Below are positions 11,098-21,523 of a stretch of 64,000 nt of DNA, in pieces; position 1 is the first letter of the stretch; each line of letters starts with the position of its first letter. This DNA is from Prunus persica (lineage: Eukaryota > Streptophyta > Magnoliopsida > Rosales > Rosaceae): the NCBI RefSeq assembly GCF_000346465.2, contig NC_034016.1, positions 3,431,391 to 3,495,390 of the forward strand. The letters run 5' to 3'. The notes below the pieces were generated by a model. That model was not told the origin of the DNA and did not search any database. It saw only the letters and a program-made list of their open reading frames with translations. Position numbers and translations under genes: made by a program.

Positions 11098-11693
11098 TTC
11101 AGGAGCCAATAGCACAGTCAAAGATGAAAAATTGAAGTGGCAGGTTCCATTTTCTAGTCCAATTCGCCGACCTCTTCCATTTTCAACATCATCTGGGAGT
11201 GAGAGGACTCCGATGATCCATTAGAGGCAATACATGCTGTCAGTAGCAAGGTGGATTATAACTCTAGACTGATCAATTCATGGCACTAGAAATGTGTTAA
11301 AGACGAGGCCACGTTGGCTGATCTTAACATTAGAGTTAACAAAACGTTCTCCCCAAATAACAAGTACATGAAGCTGAGTCATAAATGGTAGTGAAAGCTG
11401 AGGAGTTGGATATAGTAATGAATGATGAAATTAAAGATTCTTTGATGAACCATATGCAATGCAAATAGCATCACAGTGAAATGGAGTTGGCATTCAACGA
11501 AGGATTCGACAAATTTCAAGTATTTGCGGCAACCATTGATACAAGTTATAATTGGGACTATATATCCCATGATGTTGTGAGAGAGATATTAGATGATGGT
11601 GGGACATCAGTAAGCATAAGCACGTCAAAACTGCTTGGAAAAAGCCGACCGATATGTCTGAGTGATTGTGGCTATCGTTGTTCAGTTGGTTAA
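11086..11693 (+). other. Unassigned degenerate open segments
   Basis: A 45-codon ORF starts with an ATG inside the right arm of the small inverted repeat (11086) and stops at 11221-11223. Further open stretches follow in other frames, the longest ending near 11692 (from ATG 11481, with EFDK/FDKF-like charged residues). They read like eroded coding sequence, but I recognise no family and cannot join them without frame changes. Treat this as a possible gene remnant only. Confidence 0.2.
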
Positions 11694-12404
11694 GGTGATC
11701 GTGGTATTGTTAAGAGGGAGCAAATAATATGCTTTGCAATGTAATTTTCTTGTGTGTGCGGAATCACGATTAGTTCAAATGTTAGTATAGTCTTTAATAT
11801 TCTCTAAGCGTTCGTTTTGTGATTTGATGCAATGTACTTTTCATGCATAGTGTTTGGTACTGAAGATGTTATAATGGAGTTTGTTTTTTAATTTCAAACA
11901 CTGCTTTCTAGTCATTCTGTTCCAACGTAGTACAAATTTCATATATCCTTCAGTTACCAGTATTTACTAAATTGTGCACCAATATCTGTTGTTAGTCAAG
12001 CTCAAAATCAATAACCAGCCAATATCTATCCCATATGACCATTTGGTATAAAAGAACAAGTAGTTGCCCATTACAACCCTGTAAGCATAAAAAAAAAACA
12101 TATGCCTAGCTCTACCACTTTGCAACTAAGAAAAGCTAATATGAATTTGTTGGATCAAATGCACACCCAATGAAATAATGTCCCAAACCAGCAAAATATA
12201 TAACAGATTGACAATATGGTCAAAAGGAAAATAGTGTTAAGGGGGTGTGTTTCGATTTGTATCTTCTCCGTTGCAAGGGGAACCTAAATGACACATGAAA
12301 CATGCACATAAAACAAATACTTTTTGCTGCAAATAGTGTTAAATATAAATTAAGGATGTCATCTTTAATCGTATAATAGCTTACGGCTAACACAAAGACG
12401 ATTC
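11694..12404. other. AT-rich intergenic sequence
   Basis: I see no gene, RNA or repeat structure here beyond short A runs. It lies downstream of the 3' end of the FAR1/FRS pseudogene, which is on the - strand. Confidence 0.4.
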
Positions 12405-14222
12405 TGTTTATCGTGATGGGTCTTCCTGTAGTCAGTGCATCATCTAATCAATTGATCTACAACATTTTTCTTCCCTCATTTTACTCTACCTTTGGATCTC
12501 ACCTATTGTGGATCCTTCAATACAACTTGATTGGAACTTTTTCTCACATCTTCTGTAGTAGATGGGACACAGTTACTTGCCTTCCCCAAAAGACTTCAGT
12601 GTTGGCTTCAGACCTCCAAAGTTTGTTGCAGTAATTTGGAACCTTCCTCTCACGGTAATGCATCATTAATCAATTGACCTGAAAGCATGGACAACATCGA
12701 TCGCTTCAATACACGATCATTATCAACGCAATCTTTGATTACATTGCCCTCTGTATAAAAAAAAAAAAAAAAAAACTTGACTTCACACTTTTCATCCACC
12801 TTTTTAATTTGTACTTCTCTGGTAAATGCTCTACATGCTTCTTCTGTAAAAAGGTGAGTAAGTGTCAGCATGGAATTTCAAAACTTTCAAATAATTTGCA
12901 ACTGCACGACGTTACATCATCGGATTTGTCATAAACTACCTGTTTGACCTTCAAAACTCCTAGTGCTACCCTCTCTGTTACCTTGTACACGCAAAGTATC
13001 ATATGAATTTGTATATTCGAAAAAACATGAAACACTTCTCCCTTGCTCTCGTTTAAATTTCTGTAACATTTTCCTCGTGTAGATGTCCCTAACTTGCCTT
13101 TCCATTGGAGTAGACAGTTGTGTTCCAGGTCTAGGTACTCATTGTAATCAATATGGTCAGTTGTCAACTCTGTATGATGCTGACGAGCAAGAGCTCTCTC
13201 AAATCTTACGATATATTCCATCAAAGAAGTTTACCTACAAACGTATTGCTTGAAAAATGCATGAGAACTTTCAACTCTTTGACTATTCGACATTCTAATG
13301 GAAAAAGCATGTTTACAATAGGCTGGAACCCAATTATGATGCAAATCAAAAATTGAATTCAACCATATATGATCCTTCAATCCATTACTTCCAACTACTT
13401 CCTGCCATTTGGCATCAAATTCTTCTTTCTTATCTATATCCCATATACAATTATGCAATTCCTCAGTATTATTTCTACTGTTCAGTTTCTCTAAGAACTT
13501 ATTCATTATATGCCATATACAATACCTGTGAAATGTCGTAAAAAGAGATTGCACAATCGCCTTTGGGATGGCTGCATTCTGGTCCCTAATGATTATTTTC
13601 GGAGCACTACCTGGCATTGCTTTTTAAAATTTTTCAAACAACCAAATAAAGGAGTCTTCTGTTTCATTCACTTACAAAGCACATGCAAAAATAATTGTCT
13701 GCTCATCATTATTTAACCCTATCAGTGGCGCGAACACCATACCATACCACTTGGTGTCGTATGTGGAATAAAAAACGATTACATCTCCATAATATCCATA
13801 TGAACGCCTTGAGGTTGCATGTGCCCAAAAAAAATTAGTTAGTCTTACATATGAATCTGCCTCCATCTTGAAGAAAAAACATCATTCTTTTTTCTCTCAG
13901 CCAAAAAATGTTCTTTTAAAAGCTCTGCATCATGCCCGATAAGCTTCGCATGAAGGTCTCTCTCCCAATTATACAAATCTTTAATGGTGCACCCAATGTT
14001 TTCCATTCCTTCTACTTGTACCTCAAGACGGCTCATTTGTTGATTGGTAGACATATTGGCTGCACTTAGGTCTCAGTTAAATACCTTCTTAGACTCTGTA
14101 ACTATACGGTGGCTTCTCAACAAATGTACTTTATCCAGGGTTGACATCATATGGTTATGTTTCTCAGTGAACCAAGAAATTATGTACTTGTTAGACTCAA
14201 CAGCTTATGAGGCCAACTCTTG
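12405..14222 (-). pseudogene. FAR1/FRS-like gene, central and 3' part (pseudogene)
   Basis: On the - strand from 14222 downward the frames encode the end of the FAR1 DNA-binding region (FTEKHNHMMSTLDKVHLL) and the linker NQQMSRLEVQVEG...GCTIKDLYNWERDL. Next is the MULE-like core (MEADSYVRLTNFFWAHATSR; then MPGSAPKIIIRDQNAAIPKA...FHRYCIWHIMNKF; then SQRVESSHAFFKQYV). A SWIM finger start (SCSCKLFESFEIPC) and a tail matching KDP..VRSKGRVK near 12500 complete it. FRS proteins are transposase-derived transcription factors of light signalling. A TGA interrupts the linker near 14085, there are several frame changes, and an A-run sits near 12757-12775. This is the downstream part of the gene whose start is at 37509. 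Confidence 0.85.
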
Positions 14223-14495
14223 TGTAAGATCCCACATCAAACAACAGAGAGGGGGTGATGTGCCTTATATGGGCACACCCGCATCCATCTAGCACGAGGC
14301 CTTTTGGGAGCTCACTGGCTTCGGAGTCGTAGGAACTCCGAAGTTAAGCGAGTTGGAGGCCAGAGCAATCCCAGGATGGGTGACCCATTGGGAAGTTGCT
14401 CGTGAGCTCCCAGAAACAAAACCGTGCGGGCCAGAGAGGGGGGGCCCAAAGCGGACAATATCGTGCTACGGCGGAGCCGATCCCGGGATGTGACA
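14223..14495 (+). repeat. Cassandra 5' LTR with 5S-like block
   Basis: The 5S-like segment spans about 14292-14412 and retains the RNA polymerase III internal control elements: A-box-like gaagttaagcgag and C-box-like aggatgggtgaccc. The ends are TGTAAG and TGACA. Confidence 0.93.
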
Positions 14496-14570
14496 ATTTG
14501 GTATCAGAGCCACTCTGCCGTGTGGTGCGAGTGTGCCGACGAGGACGTCGGGCCCTTAAGGGGGGTGGAT

Positions 14571-14843
14571 TGTAAGATCCCACATCAACCAACGGAGAGG
14601 GGGTGATGTGCCTTATATGTGCACACCCACATCCATCTAGCACGAGGCCTTTTGGGAGCTCACTGGCTTCGGAGTCGTAGGAACTCCGAAGTTAAGCGAG
14701 TTGGAGGCCAGAGCAATCTCAGGATGGGTGACCCACTGGGAAGTTGCTCGTGAGCTCCTAGAAACAAAACCATGCGGGCCAGAGAGGGGGGGGCCCAAAG
14801 AGGACAAATCGTGCCACGATGGAGCCGATCCCGGGATGTGACA
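14571..14843 (+). repeat. Cassandra 3' LTR with 5S-like block
   Basis: The 5S-like segment spans about 14640-14760, with the same A-box-like and C-box-like elements as the 5' LTR and several transitions (for example caatcccagg to caatctcagg). Confidence 0.93.
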
Positions 14844-14848
14844 TCTTA

Positions 14849-15030
14849 CCCTGCAGCCTTCTCTACATTTACCTCTCATTCTTTTGGGTTTAGGATCCTT
14901 GGGTGGCTCATAACACCCTTGTCTACAACATCCGAACTTTTTCTTATTATCTCATTTGTAAATCTTGTTTTTTCTACTTCAATTTTTTCGAATACCAACC
15001 TGGAGTTTCTGGCGTAAGTCTTGTAGAACT
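14849..15030 (-). pseudogene. FAR1/FRS-like DNA-binding exon, second tandem copy (fragment)
   Basis: The - strand encodes FYKTYARNSR...TRFTNEIIRKK...CCRQGCYEPPKDPKPKRMRGKCREGC, the Cys-rich FAR1 DNA-binding domain. It closely matches the copy at 37180-37380. It lies between the Athila insertion (at 15031) and the Cassandra insertion (at 14843). It keeps an Arg codon (AGA) where the first copy has TGA. A small indel changes frame after RNSR. Confidence 0.85.
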
Positions 15031-16487
15031 TGATAGGATTTTTAGTACTTGTGCAAACAGTGTTAAAATCACATAAAATACTTGCAAGAATACAAGGCTA
15101 TTGTAGTATAGATGCTCATGCAAGGTCGTTTTCCTCAAGGACTAATTAGCAATTTATGTAAAAATAAATTCCAAATAACTACTTAAAATAAAAAGTCAAG
15201 AAAGATGATTATGAATTTGGTTGATTCTAAAAACAAATATTAAACAAAAACAAATACGATTGAAAGAAAGAGTTTTGAATATCAATTTATAAAAGCACTA
15301 GGGTTTCACCATCACCTAGCAATCCTATGAACTTTTACCAATTACTTATGATTTGCACATGCCACTTTGAAGGTTAGGTTTTCCTAATGTAAATTCTACT
15401 TGGAACCTCCAACACAGAACGTATATCCAACATGCAACCCGTCCGGACGTTCGGATCAAATCTGAACATGAAAGACTCATTAAGTTTTGTGAAAACCCTT
15501 TGAAAAACCATGCAACCCTTAAGACGTGGTGTTCATCTTAAGTGAAATTACAATTATTAATCACAAGAAGCTAGCATCAATTTTAGGGAACCTTCCGACC
15601 AAAATTGCATCCAATTACTTTTCTAAAGATCCTAATGGTGATCAGGCATTAAAGCAATTAGATAGTTTAAAACAGTGATTAACAATTCAAGTAGGCATGC
15701 ACTCATCATAAGCAATTAAATAAAAATCACATATTCATGCTAAGGTTCAAGGCTTCACCCTAGCAAAAGAAATTTAGTTACGCATACTCATAATTGAAAT
15801 CCAAGAAAATATCATTAAGAAGAAAAGAACGAAAACACCTGAAAGTTGTGAAAACCCAAAACCCTAGCAATTGCTCTCCACAATGCAAAGTTCAAAAGTG
15901 AAAAAGAAGTCCTAAATTCTTTGTGAGAAATAGCTTAAATACCCCTTAAAACCTAGCTGCCAATGTACAGCTTTTCTATCCCCACAAGGAAACTAATTAA
16001 AGTAAAATAATACTAGGAAATAAAGTCCAAATTGGAATAGGAGAATTTGCCCAAAATCAGCCCAGCCACGTTTTGGCCCCAAATCTCCTCCAAATCTAGC
16101 CCAAGATAGCTTGTTTTAAAGATAAAAATGTCCTGAACACTTCTCTAGAAGGCCACGAACCCATCCGAGGTCATCTTGGGCTCCAAAAACGCAATAAAAG
16201 CCCAACACGTCACTATTCCAGCACCGCGCACTGCTCCTTTATTTTATTGCCAGAAAATAACCGCTTGGAAGAAAAATCTGAAATTTTGATACGATCAAGT
16301 TAAGTGACTCAAGAACGTCCTCCAACTGGAATTACTCCAAAATTCTTCAATTTGATTATGTTTTGCTCCAGAGAGTGTCGAAAGTCCTATATTGGAAATA
16401 TAATTCAAAGTATCAAAATTCTTCCAAAATATTAACCAAAATATACTAAGAATGAGGTTAAATATATAATATAAAATATGTCCATCA
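15031..16487 (-). repeat. Athila 3' LTR
   Basis: It matches 35602-37058 almost base for base (for example gtgaaaaccctt here against gtgataaccctt there). The adjoining - strand polypurine tract is agctaagtttgggggtattt, just upstream on that strand (about 16488-16507). Confidence 0.95.
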
Positions 16488-19408
16488 AAATACCCCCAAA
16501 CTTAGCTTTTTGCTTGTCCTCAAGCGAAACAAGACTCAAACAAAAAATAAAAACTTAACAGACTAGACATCTGGCTAACACTTAACCAGGACAAAATTTC
16601 CACCTTCAAGTTGCAATCCATAGAAAATTTTAAAAACTAGAACATCCTTTCAATAGATCCAAGTAATCCCACCACAGAGTCTAAGCTATTTAGACTCAAT
16701 TAGAAAAGAATTCACAAACTTCCTTCGGTGTAAAGTGAACCATCATGGTTATGGAGACTCGACTAAAACCCTTACCTCTCATCCCTTTTATTCATACTTC
16801 ACACACTCCACACTTTTTATTTTCCTTTTCTTCTTTTTTTTTTATTTTTATATATTATAAATAGTAACAGTAGTGGTTGTGCAATGTTGGTTCCCTTAAG
16901 CTTTCGATCCAACCGTGTAGCGAGCTTTAGGTCAATGTCTCCCAAACCACTCGGGTTTTAGGGCACTAGGTGTAGAACACCCCTAAGGACTTATTAACTC
17001 AAGCTGAAAAGGCTACGAAACCAACTAACCACTCTGCCTCATGCCAAAACTCTACCATTTGTCTCGAGAATCACTGCTGATTAGGCAGGATTGGCCCGGT
17101 TACTAGCAAAGCTTCGGGTGAGGCAATTATTACTTTATAACACATACTAACTTTATTTATAATGAACAGAAATTAAAACACACTTGGACAAAAAGTAAGT
17201 ATTCCAATCTCACTCCCCAAAAACCATGTTGGTGTGATGTGCAAATTTCAAAGTATAATTCATGAATTAGTGTCTAAGCAACAATAAATAGAAAAGACTC
17301 TACTGTGGGATTGATCTTCACCATGTCCATTTTTTCTAACGTTTAAAATAATCTATGGATATTAACTTAAAAACGAAAATTTTTAAACAAGACTCAAAAA
17401 AATGAAAAAAAATAAAATTTACTTTCCCACCCCCAAACTTAAATCACACTTTGTCCTCAAGGTGTGGAAAATAAACAAAGGAAACAACTAAAGAAGTGAT
17501 TAGGAGATAAAAATAAAAAATAAAAAAAATAAAAAAAATAAAAGAAAAGAACATAAAACATAAACAGAAAAAAGTAAAAATAAAAAAAATAAAAAAAAAT
17601 AAAATACGAAAAAAAAATAAAAAATGAACACACCAGGGATGCGGAGGTGACGCTGCGGTGATTCGAAGGCATGACCTAGAGCGGGGATGCAAAGAGCGCT
17701 GACCAACTCAACCACATCCACACTTGCGTCAGATATGAGCGACAACTACAATATAACCTGGTCTAGCTGCTGCATCTGTCATTTGAAAAAAAATATTGGA
17801 TTCCCTTCTCCTAGCCTGAGCCCAGAGCCGAAGTCTCTCTTCTGTCCATTCCCATTTTGCAGAAGAAAAAGAATATTGCTTGGATAAACCAAAGCCCCTT
17901 GCTGTGTCCAGAGAATCAGAAAAGATCTCTGATTTCTCTCTTCGCAAGACCATCCATCTCCGCCTTCACTCTTCTTCATTCTCCCCAACACTCACGATCC
18001 TTTCCTCTCTTTCAATCCAATCACACCAGCGTTTTCATCTGCGTGAGGAGGCCACAGCTGCAGCAAACACAACCAGTGGGGTTGAATTATCTGATGCACC
18101 TGAATTTTTGGATGGTTTTGGAGTCCCTGGATTCCTCACAGTCAGATCTGTCTCCATCCATGTCACCAGATGCTAACTTGTTCCAAGATGAAAGCAAGCT
18201 GAAGCCGAACAATAGTCTATTCTCCACCAATAAGGACCCCAGATCTGTGCATCTCGTAGGTAAACTTTCGAACCTCAGAACTGTTTTTTTTTTTTTTTTT
18301 TTTTTTTTGGTTTTTTTTTGTTTTGTTTTGTTTTTTTTTAAATTGAAATTACACCATCTGCTTGATTCCCAACCCAGATTGGAAAGGACGCCAGCTATTG
18401 GATGCTCACTTGAATTGTCACAGAATTGGAATCCTATGGGGCCAAGCTTGAAGTTGAGATTGACTTCAAAAAGCTGCTGGTCACTCGTGTGTTTCACAGG
18501 GTCAAAACCATAACTACAGAATTCCCAAGGCTTCCAAACTGGTCTTAGAGGAGAGACCTTTACTCTCAGCAATATTGAGAACACTGAGTCACCCAGGAAC
18601 CACTTGACCAATAATCTTGCAAGGATGATTTCAAGATCCAATATCCATCTGAAGGTAGGATTAATTCCAGAATTTGTTGTGGTCCCGATTTGGGAGCTGT
18701 GGTTGATGTATAGATGTGAGTTCTTTGTCCCTGCAAATACTTACATTAATGTGCACTGTGTAGGAAAAATGCAGATCCATGAGAGGGCAGTCAACACACA
18801 AACTCAAAGGGCATGGAATCACATGGGGGTGCCAAAGGTGGACCCGTGCATCTAGTGAGTAGAATTTCGAATGCCTGCAAATTGTGTGGTTATGGATAAC
18901 TGCTCAAAATGATATATATGTGCTGGATTTGCAACAGCTACCCCCAAACTTAAATCTTTGAGTGAGCTCGAGCTCATGTGAATTGCTTTAACTTCTAGTA
19001 TAGTGTAGATGTGGTGATGTTAATATAGGATTGCTGCTGGGTGCATGATTCTAGCTGCTGCTGGGTGCATGATTCCAGCTGCTGCTGGGTGCAAGATTCC
19101 AGCTGCTGCTGGGTGCAAGATTCCAGCTGCTACTGGGTGCAAGATTCTAGTGTAGGATTTTCTGTTTTTTTTTTATGCATGCTGCTGATGGTTGTGTCCT
19201 GCATTGAGTCATAAACGGCCTGCATTGAGTCAATTATGTGTTAGGAATAGAAAAGGAAAAAAAAAAAACAACTAGATAAAGAAAACAACAAATTTTTTTT
19301 GTTTTTTGTTTTGAAAATATAAGAAGTAAAGAGTTTAGAAAAATTGGGTTGCCTCCCAATAAGTGCGCTATTTTAAGTCTGTAGCTAGACTTTGCAGAAG
19401 CCTGGTGG
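16488..19408 (-). other. Athila 3' region: no intact env, three PPT-like motifs
   Basis: Between integrase and the 3' LTR there is no long ORF on the element strand and no recognisable env-like gene. The - strand motif taagtttgggggt, part of the true PPT at the LTR edge, is repeated near 17432-17440 and 18944-18954. Low-complexity A-rich DNA fills 17500-17625 and a T run of 27 or so lies at 18284. Between about 17860 and 18860 both strands have modest open frames with a protein-like + strand stretch near 18430-18530 (EVEIDFKKLLVTRVFHRVK). This may be a captured host fragment; I cannot name it. A motif shared with 9970-10000 lies at 17068-17102. Confidence 0.6.
19029..19151. repeat. 24 bp minisatellite in the Athila 3' region
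   Basis: About five tandem units of tgctgctgggtgcaagattc plus a few bases, each about 24 bp, with one- or two-base differences (gcatgattctag and gcaagattccag). Confidence 0.85.
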
Positions 19409-20877
19409 TCAAATCACTGGTTCCTTCAGAGTCAAAGACTCGGCTGCAATGTCAAAGGGTGTCTTCACATAGGGTTTCAGCCTATGACCATTCACCTTGA
19501 ACGTGTTGCCTTTATCTTCATTAGTGATTTGAACTGCTCCATGAGGAAAAACTTGAGTCACTAGGTAGGGTCCAGTCCAGCGAGATTTTAATTTCCCTGG
19601 AAACAACTTGAGCTTGGAACTAAATAACAGAACCTTTTGCCCTGGCTGAAATTCCTTCCGTAAAATTTGACTGTCATGAAATGCCTTAGTTCTTTCCTTG
19701 TAGATGCGAGAACTATCATAAGCACCTTGACGAATTTCCTCTAGCCCATTTAACTGCAATTTCCGCTTCTCCCCAGCTGAGTCATATGCAAAATTTAACT
19801 CTTTAATGGCCCAGTAAGCTTTATGCTCTAGCTCCATAGGTAGATGACAGGCTTTCCCATAAACAAGTCGGAATGGTGACATCCCAATAGGAGTTTTATA
19901 AGCTGTCCTGTATGCCCACAAAGCATCATTTAGTTTGAAACTCCAATCCTTGCGTGTAGAGCTCACCGTTTTCTCCAAAATACGCTTTATTTCTCTGTTT
20001 GAAACTTCAACTTGACCAGATGTCTGTGGGTGGTATGGTGTAGCCATGCGATGATTAATCCCATATTTTGCCAGTAGGTTAGCAAATGGTTTATTAATAA
20101 AATGCTTCCCCCCATCACTAAGAATAACACGCGGTATTCCAAAACGTGGAAATATAAACCCCTGGAGGAACTTCAGGACCACTGATCCTTGATTAGTTGG
20201 TGCTGCAATGGCCTCGACCCATTTTGAAACATATTCCACAGCCACTAAAATATATTGGTGCCCATGAGAAGATGGGAATGGTCCCATGAAATCAATACCC
20301 CAAACATCAAATAGTTCAACAATTAGGATACTTTGCTGGGGCATCTCATTCCTTCTGGATTGATTGCCGACCCTTTGACATCGATCACATGCCTTGCACC
20401 AATTCTGTGAATCTCTAAAAAGTGTTGGCCAAAATAACCCACTCTGTAGGATTTTCTCTACTGTCCTTTTCTGCCCAAAATGTCCTCCACAAGCGTAGTG
20501 ATGAGCAAACTTTAAAACACTTTCCTGTTCAGCCTCCGGAATACACCTGCGAATAATCTGGTCTGCACAATACTTGTATAAGTACGGTTCATCTCAGAAA
20601 TAGTGCTTTACATCAGATAAAAACTTCTTTTTCTGCTGGTAGGAAAAATCTGGATGCACCACACCCTTAGCCAAATAATTGACAATATCTGCAAACCAAG
20701 GTGTGTCAATTTTAACAGCAAATAGCTGTTCATCTGGGAAACTTTCACTCAATGGTAGAGAATCTGCCTCTGTAGCTGCTGGAATAATTAATCTAGATAA
20801 ATGATTAGCCACAACATTCTCACTGCCCTTCTTGTCTTTAATCTCTAAGTCAAATTCTTGAAGTAAGAGAACCCAAC
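19409..20877 (-). pseudogene. Athila pol, 3' part: end of RNase H and integrase
   Basis: The - strand frame resumes at the Tat insertion point (20877) with WVLLLQEFDL and ENVVANHLSRL. A TGA at 20594-20596 stands where the family has Trp (HYF-stop-DEPYLY). The integrase follows: zinc-binding [10 protein letters not shown]...CKACDRCQR, then the catalytic core with Asp in WGIDFMGPF, Asp in ILSDGGKHF and Glu in [11 protein letters not shown], and a C-terminal domain ending at 19409. It normally inserts element cDNA into chromatin. The core from 20344 onward is open for 311 codons. Both the TGA and the 10.6 kb insertion upstream separate it from the reverse transcriptase. Confidence 0.9.
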
Positions 20878-21443
20878 TGTGGGAACCTAATTAAACCAAA
20901 ACCCTAGGTCAATTAATTAGGCCAATCAATTTGGGAATTATTTGACCTAATTAGGAGTTACCTAACCTAATTGGGAATTACCTAATCAAATTGGGGGTTA
21001 CTTGATCCCCAATTTAATTAGGGATTCGGTTCATCCATAACCCCACCAACCACACCAACCACACCAACTACACCAACCACACCAACCACATCAACTACAC
21101 CAACCCCACCTACCTCTCCAAAGGCCACTATAAATACCTGGTTACGCACAAGGATGAGGTACGTCTAAATTCATACTAAAACTCTGCAGAAATTATTTCT
21201 CAAGAACCCTAGCCACTTCCTCTCTTTCTCTCTCTCACACAAGGCTCCGGCCACCACACACGGCTCCGGCCACCCGGTTTTCCTTGAAATACCCTACCTA
21301 ACTTAGGCATCGGAGGGCCTTTGGCCAACACCCCCCGGGTGTGGTCCTTTTACTCCGATCTGTTTTGCAGGGAGAAAGAGAGAAGCAGAGAAGACGAAGG
21401 AATCTTTGGCGAATATTCTCCCGTGAGATAATTTGCACAAACA
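20878..21443 (+). repeat. Tat element 5' LTR
   Basis: It carries a TATA box (ctataaatacc, about 21128-21138), an accacaccaacc-type short tandem repeat before it and a CT-rich leader after it. I found no difference from the 3' LTR by eye. Confidence 0.95.
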
Positions 21444-21523
21444 AATTGGTGCTTTCATTGAGAGCGCGAGATATATTCAAAGCGTGCTCCAAATCCATCT
21501 TTCACCCATTTTTTCAAACAACC

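Larger units (their letters stand above)
14223..14843 (+). mobile_element. Cassandra TRIM retrotransposon (5S-carrying)
   Basis: Two 273 bp LTRs begin TGTAAGATCCCACATC and end GGGATGTGACA. The short interior (14496-14570) starts with a primer-binding site TGGTATCAGAGCCA (14499, complementary to initiator tRNA-Met) and ends with the polypurine tract ttaaggggggtgga. There is no coding capacity. Each LTR contains a 5S-rRNA-like block, the hallmark of Cassandra. The target duplication is tcttg (14218-14222) and tctta (14844-14848), one mismatch. The two LTRs differ at about a dozen sites by eye, so this is the oldest of the nested insertions. It interrupts the FAR1-like DNA-binding exon, second copy. 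Confidence 0.95.

Noticed and set aside
14292..14760. Two genuine 5S rRNA genes
   Set aside because: The blocks lie in LTRs with PBS and PPT between them and diverge from true 5S at many positions. They are Cassandra 5S-like segments.
17444..17745. Phe-rich membrane-like ORFs on the minus strand
   Set aside because: They arise from an A/T-rich low-complexity tract (17500-17625) and have no credible start or conservation.
21341..21523. Gag start upstream of 21524
   Set aside because: The frame runs into the LTR and PBS; the first sensible start after the PBS is ATG 21524.
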